Source: Colwellia asteriadis (GTDB lineage Bacteria > Pseudomonadota > Gammaproteobacteria > Enterobacterales > Alteromonadaceae). From it: DNA of 64,000 bases. Location of the stretch: contig NZ_BAAAFA010000001.1 of assembly GCF_039523295.1 (NCBI RefSeq), positions 62,001 to 126,000 of the forward strand. Direction: 5' to 3'. The translations under genes were made by a program, and so were the position numbers. Position 1 is the first letter of the stretch, and each line of letters opens with the position of its first letter. Of the stretch, positions 1 through 8,733 are shown piece by piece. A model generated the notes under the pieces. It saw only the letters and a list, made by a program, of their open reading frames with translations, searched no databases and was not told the origin of the DNA.

Positions 1-37
1 GCTCTTTTAAAAATTATTTACAAATAGGTACTCTATT

Positions 38-841
38 ATGCATCCAATGCTAAATATTGCCGTGCGTGCTGCCCGCACCGCAGGTAAAGTAATCGTTCGC
101 TCTTTTGAGCAACTTGATAAAGTTGAAATTGAATCAAAAGGCACTAACGATTTTGTTACTGACGTTGATATTAACGCTGAACAGGCAATAATCGAGACTA
201 TTCGTAAATCATACCCTGATCACACTATTATTGGTGAAGAGTCAGGTATTTTAAAAGGTAAGGATGATGACTATCAGTGGATTATTGATCCTCTTGATGG
301 CACAACCAACTTCGTCAAAGGCATTCCTCATTTTTCAGTATCTATTGCTTTAAAAGTAAAAGGTAAATTAGATCAATCTGTTGTTTTTGACCCTATCCGT
401 GGTGAATTATTTACTGCAAGTCGCGGTAAAGGTGCTCAACTAAACGGCTTCCGCATTCGTGTTAAAAATCATAAAGACTTGTCTGGTACAATCTTAGCGA
501 CAGGCTTCCCATTCAAGCAGAAGCAACATAGCGTGGCTTACATGGCAATGTTCAGCGCTTTATTCCTTAAATCATCTGATATGCGTCGTACTGGCTCGGC
601 AGCATTAGACTTAGCTTATGTTGCTGCTGGTCGTGTTGATGGCTTTTTCGAAATTGGCTTAAAACCATGGGATACTGCCGCAGGTGAATTACTTGTAATT
701 GAAGCAGGAGGTTTAGTAACTGATTTTGTTGGCGGCCATAACCATGTACAAAGTGGTAATATTGTTGCTGCAAGCTCACATATTCTTAGAGCCGTATTAA
801 AAGAAATTCGCCCACATTTAGGTGATGCGCTAAGTAAGTAA
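38..841 (+). CDS. suhB: Inositol-1-monophosphatase family protein SuhB
   Basis: SuhB hydrolyses inositol-1-phosphate in a Mg2+-dependent reaction; in Escherichia coli it also joins the Nus complex for rRNA antitermination. The 267 residues match the E. coli length, and the N-terminus MHPMLNIAVRAAR is almost the same as in E. coli. Metal-binding motifs are intact: GEES with E67, the DPLDGT motif with D84 and D87, and WDTAAG near residue 210. The ATG at 38 follows a weak AGG-like ribosome site. The gene ends before a strong terminator at 893-915 and appears monocistronic. Family assignment is secure; the rRNA role is inferred from orthology. Confidence 0.95.
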   Translation: MHPMLNIAVRAARTAGKVIVRSFEQLDKVEIESKGTNDFVTDVDINAEQAIIETIRKSYPDHTIIGEESGILKGKDDDYQWIIDPLDGTTNFVKGIPHFSVSIALKVKGKLDQSVVFDPIRGELFTASRGKGAQLNGFRIRVKNHKDLSGTILATGFPFKQKQHSVAYMAMFSALFLKSSDMRRTGSAALDLAYVAAGRVDGFFEIGLKPWDTAAGELLVIEAGGLVTDFVGGHNHVQSGNIVAASSHILRAVLKEIRPHLGDALSK

Positions 842-892
842 TGATTGCCGTAACTTAACACATATTAAGTTACTCATGAGTTATGATAAATT

Positions 893-915
893 AAAGCGCC
901 CTGGGCGCTTTTTTT
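893..915 (+). terminator. Intrinsic terminator after suhB
   Basis: A 9-bp perfect stem (AAAGCGCCC / GGGCGCTTT) with a minimal loop is followed by a T run, 52 bases after the suhB stop codon. Confidence 0.85.
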
Positions 916-1017
916 GTATTAACTCAACAATATGACAATAAAACCCACAGCTGAAAAGTACTACCGTTATACTAACTTAACGGTAATCAAAGTAAGCATA
1001 TTGCAAAGACCGAGAGC

Positions 1018-1815
1018 ATGGAAAATTTACATTCAACTAAACAAGCATTTGTTGCCGGTGAAGTGGCCTTAGTTGGCGCAGGTCCTGGTGATCCAGACTT
1101 ACTTACCTTACAAGCATACCGCTTTATTCAACAAGCAGAAGTAGCAATTTACGATCGTTTAGTAAGTCAAGAAATTATGGCTTTATTACCTGATACTTGC
1201 GAAAGAGTTTATGTTGGAAAAATGCAAGCCTCTCATCGTGTACCGCAAGAAGATATAAACCAATTATTAGTTGATCATGCTCTGCAAAACAAAAAAGTAG
1301 TGCGGTTAAAAGGTGGTGATCCTTTTGTATTTGGTCGTGGTGGCGAAGAAGCGCAATTTTTACTCTCTCATGATATTGCTTGTCATATTGTTCCTGGTAT
1401 GACTGCTGCATCAGCCTGTAGTAGTTATGCGGGCATTCCTTTAACCCACCGTAAAGTTTCTCGCAGTTGCACTTTAATCACAGGTCACGTACAAGAAAAT
1501 GGTGAGTTAGATTTACCGTGGCAATCGCTCAATGATAGTGAACAAACAGTTGTTTTTTATATGGGAATTAAAAGCTTACCTATTATTACTAAGCAGCTGA
1601 TTAATGCGGGCCGTGATGCCAATACGCCAGCAGCATTAATTAGAAATGGTACCCACGCTGATCAACAAATCGTTCACGGTAATTTGATTACGCTACCAGA
1701 CTTAGTGCTTAAACATAACATTAAGCCGCCAACATTAGTCATTATTGGCGATGTGGTAAATACATTTGATAGTGAGCAATTAACCAATTTAGGTTACTTA
1801 CAACCAAAAGGTTAG
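1018..1815 (+). CDS. cobA: Uroporphyrinogen-III C-methyltransferase
   Basis: This SAM-dependent enzyme (SUMT) methylates uroporphyrinogen III at C2 and C7 to give precorrin-2, the entry to siroheme and cobalamin. The 265 residues cover one complete tetrapyrrole methylase domain. The family motifs are present: VGAGPGDPDLLTL near residue 20, RLKGGDPFVFGRGGEE near 100 and VPGMTAASA near 128. There is no CysG-type dehydrogenase/ferrochelatase extension, so those steps need another gene. The ATG at 1018 is preceded by a GAGAG ribosome site. A bidirectional terminator follows at 1827-1860. Siroheme-dependent nitrite or sulfite reduction is the likely use, but no such genes are next to it here. Confidence 0.93.
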   Translation: MENLHSTKQAFVAGEVALVGAGPGDPDLLTLQAYRFIQQAEVAIYDRLVSQEIMALLPDTCERVYVGKMQASHRVPQEDINQLLVDHALQNKKVVRLKGGDPFVFGRGGEEAQFLLSHDIACHIVPGMTAASACSSYAGIPLTHRKVSRSCTLITGHVQENGELDLPWQSLNDSEQTVVFYMGIKSLPIITKQLINAGRDANTPAALIRNGTHADQQIVHGNLITLPDLVLKHNIKPPTLVIIGDVVNTFDSEQLTNLGYLQPKG

Positions 1816-1826
1816 TCAAAACATTG

Positions 1827-1860
1827 AAAAGGGCTAAGTTAGCAATAACTTAGCCCTTTT
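1827..1860. terminator. Bidirectional terminator between cobA and rhlE
   Basis: A 15-bp stem (AAAAGGGCTAAGTTA / TAACTTAGCCCTTTT) closes on a GCAA loop. A and T runs on either side serve both convergent genes. Confidence 0.9.
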
Positions 1861-1862
1861 CA

Positions 1863-3296
1863 TTATTTATTACGGTTAGGCTGTGCCGAAGTATTTCCTG
1901 TACTTTTATTATTAACGTGGTTTGCACGTCGAGGCTTTGCTTTAGGCTTATTTTGCTCGCTTTTAGCTTGATTATTGTTAGCTTTCGCTTTGTTTACGGC
2001 TTTACCTTGATTTGGTTTACCGCGGTTAGTACGCGGTTGATGGCCTCGAGCATTCTCACCAGAGCGCTGGCCATCTTTATGTTCAACCTTATCTTGTTTT
2101 AATTTTTTAGGTTTTTTCGCTTTTAATGGCTTCAATGGGCGTGAAGCGCCTAATTCATTAACTGGCACAAATGCTTCTAACACTTTACGCTCAATGTGCT
2201 GTTGAATAACATGCTCTATATCCCACAATAACTTCAACTCATCAGCACAAACTAACGAAACGGCTTGTCCGGTATTGCCTGCACGAGCCGTACGGCCAAT
2301 ACGATGAACATAATCTTCAGGCACATTAGGTAAATCAAAGTTAACCACTTGAGGAAGTAAGTCAATATCAATACCGCGCGCTGCAATATCAGTGGCAACA
2401 AGTATTTGTACAGTACCATCTTTAAAAGACGCTAACGCTTTAGTACGCGCACCTTGACTTTTATTACCATGAATAGCCGCAGCGGTTAAGCCCTGCTCTT
2501 CTAAATACTTAGTGAGTTTATTAGCGCCATGTTTGGTTTTAGTAAATACCAAAACTTGTCGCCAGCTATTTTCTTTGATCAATGACGTTAATACCGCTGG
2601 TTTACGCTTTTTATCAACCGCTGTTAGCCACTGCGTTACCTTTTCTGCCGTACTATTTTCAGGACTAACCGAAATTTCTAATGGGTTATTAACCAGTCCT
2701 TTAGCTAAGGCTCGAATATCTGGTGAAAATGTTGCTGAAAATAATAAGTTTTGACGCTTTTTAGGCAGTACTGAAATAATTTTCTTAATATCACGAATAA
2801 AGCCCATATCTAACATACGATCAGCTTCATCTAAAATCAGCACTTCTAGCTGGCTAAACTTAACCGCATTTTGATTATATAAATCCATCAAACGACCTGG
2901 AGTGGCCACCAAAACATCAACACCTTGGCGTAAACGCATCATTTGTGGATTAATTTTAACCCCGCCAAAAACTACCGTTGAATGTAAATTTAAATACTTA
3001 CCATAATTAGTAATACTCTCACTTACTTGTGCCGCTAATTCACGTGTTGGTGTTATGACTAACGCTCTAACATTATTGGCTTTAACAGCCGGCCCTTTAC
3101 TACTTGAAAGGCGCTCTAATAACGGTAAGGTAAAACCAGCAGTTTTACCTGTACCGGTTTGAGCTGCTGCCATAATATCTCTCCCTGAGATGACCGCAGG
3201 AATCGCCTGTGCTTGAATGGGAGATGGTGTATCGTACCCTTGGTCTCGAACGGCTTTAAGTAGTGGCTCAGATAAACCGAGGGCAGAAAAACTCAT
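1863..3296 (-). CDS. rhlE: DEAD-box ATP-dependent RNA helicase, RhlE type
   Basis: This is an ATP-dependent RNA helicase of the RhlE group, involved in RNA remodelling, ribosome assembly or decay and often cold-related. All helicase motifs are visible: the Q motif near residues 2-27, motif I AAQTGTGKT, Ia PTRELA, II DEAD, III SAT and VI HRIGRTARAG. Beyond about residue 380 the tail is strongly basic and rich in Lys, Arg, Asn and Gln, typical of RNA-binding RhlE tails. The ATG has an AAGAGAT ribosome site. The gene converges on cobA and shares its terminator. RhlE is the best call by order and tail; other DEAD paralogues are possible. Confidence 0.9.
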   Translation of the reverse strand: MSFSALGLSEPLLKAVRDQGYDTPSPIQAQAIPAVISGRDIMAAAQTGTGKTAGFTLPLLERLSSSKGPAVKANNVRALVITPTRELAAQVSESITNYGKYLNLHSTVVFGGVKINPQMMRLRQGVDVLVATPGRLMDLYNQNAVKFSQLEVLILDEADRMLDMGFIRDIKKIISVLPKKRQNLLFSATFSPDIRALAKGLVNNPLEISVSPENSTAEKVTQWLTAVDKKRKPAVLTSLIKENSWRQVLVFTKTKHGANKLTKYLEEQGLTAAAIHGNKSQGARTKALASFKDGTVQILVATDIAARGIDIDLLPQVVNFDLPNVPEDYVHRIGRTARAGNTGQAVSLVCADELKLLWDIEHVIQQHIERKVLEAFVPVNELGASRPLKPLKAKKPKKLKQDKVEHKDGQRSGENARGHQPRTNRGKPNQGKAVNKAKANNNQAKSEQNKPKAKPRRANHVNNKSTGNTSAQPNRNK

Positions 3297-3493
3297 AAAT
3301 TATCTCTTATGTTAAACAAAGTGAATTCAGTAAAAAAGTTCAGTAAAGGATATGCTGATAGCAATTAGAATGAACGGGCGTGCAGCATACAGTATGCGTA
3401 AGTGTAGTGCAATTTACTCTTAAGTTTTTAAATATTGTAGCAGCAACGAGTATTGTATCGAAGTACCGATGGCCCTATAAGAAATACCATATA

Positions 3494-3527
3494 AAAAAGG
3501 ACTAAAGCCAACACCTTAGTCCTTTTT
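3494..3527 (-). terminator. Terminator downstream of the chemoreceptor gene
   Basis: A 12-bp stem (AAAAAGGACTAA / TTAGTCCTTTTT) with a 10-base loop lies 59 bases beyond the stop of the minus-strand chemoreceptor gene. It isolates that gene from the rhlE promoter region at 3297-3490. Confidence 0.8.
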
Positions 3528-3585
3528 AAAAGCTATTAACGCTATATTAAATAAACAATTTACATAGCAATTAATACTAATGCTA

Positions 3586-5250
3586 TTACACTTTAAATTG
3601 TGAAACTAGCTTACCTAAGGTTTCGCCCTCTGTAGCTAAATGGTCACTCACTTTAGAAGTATTTTCACTAGAGGTAGTTAACTCATTAACGATTTCTTGT
3701 ATCGCAAAAACATTACGATTGATTTCTTCTGTCACTGTACTTTGCTCCATAGCTGCGGTCGCTATTTGAGTACTCATATCGTTAATAGCAATCACAGAAG
3801 ACGTTACCGCCCCAAGGCTCTCTGAAATAGCTTGAGAGCTTTCCACTGAACGATTACAGCTTTGCTGACTTGAGTTCATGGTACTAACCGCATCAGAAAC
3901 AAGCTTGTGCAGCTCAGATAACATATCGCCTATTTCTAACGTACTTTCTTGTGTTCTACTTGCTAAATTTCTAACTTCATCGGCAACAACAGCAAAGCCT
4001 CGCCCCTGCTCACCGGCACGTGCTGCCTCTATGGCAGCATTCAATGCTAATAGGTTAGTTTGTTCGGCAATACCGCCAATAACGGTTAACACGCTATTGA
4101 TCTTTTTAGATTGCTCACTAAGCGAGTTAATTTGTGATGCTGCGGTATCTATTTCAGACATTAACTGAGAGACTTCTGTTAATGATAAGTCAACACACTC
4201 TTGAGCTTTAGCAACATCACCTGTTGCTGATTGAGTCGATTCAGCTACCTGCGTTGTATTTTGAGCAACTTCACTTGCCGTTGCTGACATTTCAGTAATG
4301 GCCGTTACGACCAGTTCGGTTTCATTGTTGTGATTACCTAACTGAGTTTTCATCAAGTTGGTTTGTTCGTTAATATTATCAGCGGCCGCTTTAACATCAC
4401 GAGTTACATCAGTTACGTCTTTAATGATGCCTTGTAGTTTATCAACAAATAAATTAAACGAATTACCTAGTTGGCTTATTTCATCGTTACCTTCAACTAG
4501 TAGGCGTTTAGTTAAGTCCCCCTCCCCTTTAGCAATGTCATCTAAATTCATCACCATACGCTGTATTGGTTTAACAATAGTATTTGCCGCAAATAAAACG
4601 CCCAATATGGTCAACACCACCCAAAAAATAGCGATTAATAGTAAGTTAATTGCTTTGTCTTTCATGTGGTTTCTGGCGGTAGTATTATAACTAGTTAACT
4701 CTCGCTCAATATCATCCATATAAGTACCCGTACCGATTAGCCAATTAGTATTAGGCACCATAGCAACATAGCTAATTTTTTCGATTAACTGATCAGTATT
4801 GGGTTTTTGATAATGATAGGTATAAAACCCGCCACCAGCTTTGGCTTGCTTAATTAAGCCAACAATAATTTTTTTACCATTAGGGTCGGTAAGTGCTATT
4901 CTGTTTTTCCCTTCGTTTTCCGGCTGTAGCGCATGAAAAATTGTTTCACCTTCGGTGTCGTACATAAAGAAATAACCATCATCACCAAAGGTCACATTAC
5001 GCAAAGCATCATTCACTTTAGCGTTTTCACCTAGGGATAGTTGATATTCAATAATTTTTATTGCAATTTCAATTTCTGTTTTTAAAAGGTTTTGCTTATC
5101 AGCTAATAACCGCTCCGAGAAAGTATTCATCTCTACTTTCAAATTCTTTGACTCAATATAATAAGTGCTTGCCAGCAAGCTAATAAGTAATAACGTTAAT
5201 GGTAAAATAGCTAATAATAATAGTTTTTGCTTTAATCCTAACCTGGCCAT
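3586..5250 (-). CDS. Methyl-accepting chemotaxis protein with a Cache sensor
   Basis: This is a transmembrane chemoreceptor feeding the CheA/CheW pathway. TM1 is near residues 9-28. A periplasmic single-Cache (sCache_2-like) sensor spans about 35-190 (motif GYFFMYD). TM2 is near 195-218, followed by HAMP, then a C-terminal signalling domain. The hairpin tip includes EQTNLLALNAAIEAARAGE and GRGFAVVADEVRNLA. The 554-residue length is typical. A strong AAGGAGAG ribosome site precedes the ATG. No CheR-binding pentapeptide is seen at the C-terminus. The ligand cannot be predicted; small carboxylates are common for this sensor class. Confidence 0.92.
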   Translation of the reverse strand: MARLGLKQKLLLLAILPLTLLLISLLASTYYIESKNLKVEMNTFSERLLADKQNLLKTEIEIAIKIIEYQLSLGENAKVNDALRNVTFGDDGYFFMYDTEGETIFHALQPENEGKNRIALTDPNGKKIIVGLIKQAKAGGGFYTYHYQKPNTDQLIEKISYVAMVPNTNWLIGTGTYMDDIERELTSYNTTARNHMKDKAINLLLIAIFWVVLTILGVLFAANTIVKPIQRMVMNLDDIAKGEGDLTKRLLVEGNDEISQLGNSFNLFVDKLQGIIKDVTDVTRDVKAAADNINEQTNLMKTQLGNHNNETELVVTAITEMSATASEVAQNTTQVAESTQSATGDVAKAQECVDLSLTEVSQLMSEIDTAASQINSLSEQSKKINSVLTVIGGIAEQTNLLALNAAIEAARAGEQGRGFAVVADEVRNLASRTQESTLEIGDMLSELHKLVSDAVSTMNSSQQSCNRSVESSQAISESLGAVTSSVIAINDMSTQIATAAMEQSTVTEEINRNVFAIQEIVNELTTSSENTSKVSDHLATEGETLGKLVSQFKV

Positions 5251-5425
5251 GTAACTCTCCTTGCATTGATTAACGCTTATTAATCAAGACGAATAATTTT
5301 TCTGTATCCATATTGTATGCACAGAAATGGTTTTTAGCTAGAAATTAGTACTATGCACAAGGAAATAACCTTTAATAACAAAAAGATAATAATATGAGGC
5401 AGTAGAAAGTAACGTACTAACGGTG

Positions 5426-5455
5426 AAAAAAATCCCCAATCAAAGATTGAGGATT
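5426..5455 (-). terminator. Terminator downstream of the OmpA-like gene
   Basis: An 11-bp stem with one mismatch (AATCCcCAATC / GATTGaGGATT) on an AAA loop is followed on the minus strand by a U tract (plus-strand A run at 5426-5430). It lies 43 bases past the stop codon. Confidence 0.75.
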
Positions 5456-5497
5456 AAATTAACCTGAGTTCAGATTAAATTCCAAACATAAAACCAA

Positions 5498-6562
5498 TTA
5501 ACGCTTAATAGCAGTACGCTTATTGACTGAGACCGTTGCCATTATACGACGGTTTTGGGCATGAGCTGCTTCAGTATTAGCAGTATTAATAAGTCGACTT
5601 TCACCGTAACCAATAGCAGTTAGCCTACTCTCATTAATGTGGTATTCATTAACCAGTATTTTAACAATAGCATCAGCTCTTTGTTGAGATAGGTTTTTAT
5701 TGTAGCTATCAATGCCTGGCGTTGACGCATGCCCTTCAATAGTAATTTTCGTCTCAGGGTTAGCGATAAGAAAATCAGCCATTGCCTGAATTTCAGTATG
5801 ATATTCAGGCTTTACAATAGCTTGGTTATTATCAAAAGCAACTAACAGCTCAATTGACAATTTATCATTAATAAATACTGTACAGCCCTTCGCATCAACT
5901 TTATCAATAATAGGTGTATTAGCACAGTTGTCACGTGAGTCTTCCACGCCATCATTATCTGCATCTAATATTGCTGCAGTAGCTGCCGCGGGGGCTGCTT
6001 GACTCTTATCATTATCACCAAAGAAGTACACAAAACCGAGCTGCGCAGTAAGATCATCATAATGCTCTGAAAATTGATAGTGCGCTTTGGTCTCAAAATA
6101 CAACGCCATGCGTTCGTTTAAGTAGTGGCGGTAACCTGCACCGATATTAGCTGAGATTTGTGACTGTTCAATATCTAAACTATTAACTCCCGTTAATAGA
6201 TAGAAGTTTTTCTCTGTTGGGAAATATAACATATCAACAGACGCTGCAGAGCCATCCGAAGCAGCATAAGCACTATTGCGACTCTCTAAGTTAAATTGAC
6301 TATAAGAAAAACGAAATTCTGTTGATGGTAACCAGCGGTAGCCGACCTCAAGACCTGCACCATTACCATAGTCTAACGATGACTTAGGATCAGCAGTCAT
6401 CAGACGCTCATGGTCAGTTTCAATATGCATAACATGAACACCACTATACACTTTACCAACTAAGTCAATTGCATTAGGTTGGTCTGCTGCGGCATAAAAA
6501 GGCAGTACTAATGTAGAAGATATGGTCAGCGCTAATAAGCTAGGTAATAAAGATTTTTTCAT
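5498..6562 (-). CDS. OmpA family outer-membrane protein
   Basis: This porin-like protein anchors the outer membrane to peptidoglycan. A signal peptide ends near residue 26 (YAAADQ). An eight-strand-like barrel spans about 30-185. A thrombospondin type-3-like calcium motif (DADNDGVEDSRDNC) lies near 200. The C-terminal OmpA peptidoglycan-binding domain covers about 230-345, with the EGHAS and NKNLSQQRADAI motifs. The 354-residue length is normal for OmpA. A promoter is visible upstream. It is a single gene between terminators. The family is certain; equivalence to E. coli OmpA itself is not shown. Confidence 0.9.
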   Translation of the reverse strand: MKKSLLPSLLALTISSTLVLPFYAAADQPNAIDLVGKVYSGVHVMHIETDHERLMTADPKSSLDYGNGAGLEVGYRWLPSTEFRFSYSQFNLESRNSAYAASDGSAASVDMLYFPTEKNFYLLTGVNSLDIEQSQISANIGAGYRHYLNERMALYFETKAHYQFSEHYDDLTAQLGFVYFFGDNDKSQAAPAAATAAILDADNDGVEDSRDNCANTPIIDKVDAKGCTVFINDKLSIELLVAFDNNQAIVKPEYHTEIQAMADFLIANPETKITIEGHASTPGIDSYNKNLSQQRADAIVKILVNEYHINESRLTAIGYGESRLINTANTEAAHAQNRRIMATVSVNKRTAIKR

Positions 6563-6600
6563 TTTGGGGGCCTTATCAAGTTGATTACCTTATTGTATCT

Positions 6601-6630
6601 ATAATAAAGTCATTGATACATAACTATCAA
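6601..6630 (-). promoter_or_regulatory. Putative sigma-70 promoter of the OmpA-like gene
   Basis: On the minus strand TTGATA (-35, 6625-6630) is followed after 18 bases by TATTAT (-10, 6601-6606), about 40 bases upstream of the start codon. It is assigned from the match to consensus only. Confidence 0.4.
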
Positions 6631-6654
6631 AGATAAATTATCGAGTTTAACGTA

Positions 6655-8079
6655 TTAATAATTATGCGGTTGCGCAGCTTTTTTATGGTGGCTTTGTCCT
6701 CGTAATAAATGTCGAGATTGCCACGCCAATGTTAATACCAACACAAAATAACTAGCGTTTGCTGGTGACTGTAAATTAAAGTCAACACTACTATGAATAA
6801 GCATGCCAATGATTGCCATCATACAACCAAAAGCAGTGCCCTTCATCAAGCTGTTTTGTCGTTTCCGCATTGTATAAATTGTTTGTTTCAAACTCATTAA
6901 AACAATAGCAGCCAATAACATAGTAATGGGAATACCGTATTCAATAGTAAACTGCAAATAGTCATTATGAGCATGATCATAAAACAGCTTGATATCATCG
7001 CCCTTTACCATAGGAAAAATGGTATAAAAAGTTCCAGCGCCTGTACCCGTTATAGTAAAATCATTAATCAGTTCCAAACCATAGATATTAACTTCGTCGC
7101 GACTTTCCTGACTAAGTGCCGTTTGCTCAATACGAGTTTTTAGTTTATCTAAACCAAACCACGCACCTAAAATAAAGGTATCTATAACCAATAGGCTAAC
7201 AAGTAAAATACTCAAACCTTTGCTGCGATGCTTATAATAGATAAAAGCGAAAATCCCCGTTGCACTCATTGCGATAAAAAAAGCAGCATTGCCCATGCGT
7301 GAGCGTGACATAACTAAACCAATAACCATTAATGCAAGCGCAATACGAAGAATGGCTTTCCCTTTTAACAAACTACCAATAAGCTCCCTTATTTGAGCCC
7401 TTTTATTGATGAATTTATTCTTTGATAAGCTGGCAACCAACAAACCAACTCCCATTGAAAGGCATAATAATAAAAAATTCGCAAAGTGATTTTTATAAAT
7501 AAAACTCCCTGTAGCAATCGTGGAATTTTGCACTTCAAATATCCATGATAATTCATTACCAGACATGGCTTGTAAGCTACCATAAACGGCTTGAAAAGTT
7601 CCTGAACATACCATAACAAGCAAAAGCTGCTTTAAACGCTTTTCGCTTGTTACTAGTAATATAGAAAGTAACATTAACGCTAAATAGGCTACCCCTTTCA
7701 GCGAAGCAATATAGCTATCACTCGGTGATACAGAGAACGTTTGGAACTCATTTTTAGGTGCGCCATAAACGTCAATTAAATGAGGGCTAATCGCATAAAC
7801 TAAGGAGCTAGGCAAAGGTGTATATTGAATAACAACCCATAGCTGAACCAGTAAAAAACTAACAATTAAAAGCTTGTAAGGTTTTAAAGCGTTAACTACG
7901 TTTTCATTAGTTTTAATCGCTAACAACAAGTAAGTAGCCAACATCAAAAAAGCAGCAACTTCTATGATGCCCCACGCCCAAGCTCGGTTAGAGCCTAAAG
8001 GGATAGGCAGCCAGAAAATAAGCAGTAAAAAACAGTTAAATAAAAGTACGTTAATATTTTTTATAGAGTTTGAAAACAT
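6655..8079 (-). CDS. O-antigen ligase/polymerase-like (Wzy_C) membrane protein
   Basis: This polytopic inner-membrane protein of 474 residues has about 11-12 hydrophobic segments and resembles the Wzy_C/WaaL superfamily. These proteins join undecaprenyl-linked glycans to an acceptor or polymerise repeats. The typical SRSRMG motif lies near residue 260, and the large periplasmic loop contains HAHNDYLQFTIEYG, near 370. It sits apart from the main EPS block, with lapG-lapD and PEP-CTERM genes nearby, and may modify or polymerise a surface glycan. The glycan and acceptor are unknown. The start is weakly supported because no good ribosome site is present. Confidence 0.75.
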   Translation of the reverse strand: MFSNSIKNINVLLFNCFLLLIFWLPIPLGSNRAWAWGIIEVAAFLMLATYLLLAIKTNENVVNALKPYKLLIVSFLLVQLWVVIQYTPLPSSLVYAISPHLIDVYGAPKNEFQTFSVSPSDSYIASLKGVAYLALMLLSILLVTSEKRLKQLLLVMVCSGTFQAVYGSLQAMSGNELSWIFEVQNSTIATGSFIYKNHFANFLLLCLSMGVGLLVASLSKNKFINKRAQIRELIGSLLKGKAILRIALALMVIGLVMSRSRMGNAAFFIAMSATGIFAFIYYKHRSKGLSILLVSLLVIDTFILGAWFGLDKLKTRIEQTALSQESRDEVNIYGLELINDFTITGTGAGTFYTIFPMVKGDDIKLFYDHAHNDYLQFTIEYGIPITMLLAAIVLMSLKQTIYTMRKRQNSLMKGTAFGCMMAIIGMLIHSSVDFNLQSPANASYFVLVLTLAWQSRHLLRGQSHHKKAAQPHNY

Positions 8080-8111
8080 AGGTATAAAGTAATATGTGGC
8101 CTGTATTCAAT

Positions 8112-8136
8112 AAAAAAGGCCCTATAAAGGACCTTT
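8112..8136 (-). terminator. Terminator downstream of the small secreted protein gene
   Basis: The stem AAAGGcCC / GGaCCTTT has one mismatch. A plus-strand A run at 8112-8117 gives a U tract on the minus strand, 32 bases after the stop codon. Confidence 0.6.
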
Positions 8137-8167
8137 GATAGCTGAGTTAAACTAATAATTCAGTGAA

Positions 8168-8608
8168 TTAATTATCGGACGCGATCACGCCACCGTTTCG
8201 GCCACCTATAATTGGAGGAGCTGTGGCACCTGAAGGTGGAACAATAGCTAAATTACCACCTGCTGTAGGCTCTGATAAAGTTGCAACATCTCCGCCGCCA
8301 GCAATAGCAGCTAATAAAATATCGCCTGGTAACATCACACCTGTGTTAGCAACAGTCTGCATAATTTCTTGATGTTGTGCAGCAGGTGCTAACCCAATAG
8401 CTTGTTCGACTATTTGATCACCAAAATTAGGGCAACTGGTTGTTAAAACAGATACCGTATCTAATAAGTTAGTATTTTGTGCTGCTGTGAGTAACTCGGT
8501 AAAATTAGCACAGTCAACTTCTGTCACTTGACCTACTGTAGATTCTGCCGCAAAAGCAGTACTTGTAAGGGCAATACTTAAGCTTAAACCTAATACAACA
8601 TTTTTCAT
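8168..8608 (-). CDS. Small secreted protein of unknown function
   Basis: I do not recognise this family. The 146 residues start with a clear signal peptide (cleavage near AFAAES, residue 21). Two Cys follow in the mature part (VDCANF and TTSCPNF), which could form a disulfide. The C-terminal 50 residues are rich in Gly, Pro and Ala and end in a GGRNGGVIASDN-like tail. A strong GGAG ribosome site precedes the ATG, and a terminator follows. The gene lies between the Wzy_C-like gene and lapD on the same strand. A periplasmic or extracellular role is inferred; nothing more specific can be said. Confidence 0.75.
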   Translation of the reverse strand: MKNVVLGLSLSIALTSTAFAAESTVGQVTEVDCANFTELLTAAQNTNLLDTVSVLTTSCPNFGDQIVEQAIGLAPAAQHQEIMQTVANTGVMLPGDILLAAIAGGGDVATLSEPTAGGNLAIVPPSGATAPPIIGGRNGGVIASDN

Positions 8609-8733
8609 GGTTTTCTCCTTTAACTAACTTAAAACACTTAAGCTAGTTAGTACATATAGTTATTATTCTAAATGCCATAGCATAAAAAATCAACAAGCTC
8701 TTTGCTATATCAATACTCTAAACACATTATTGA

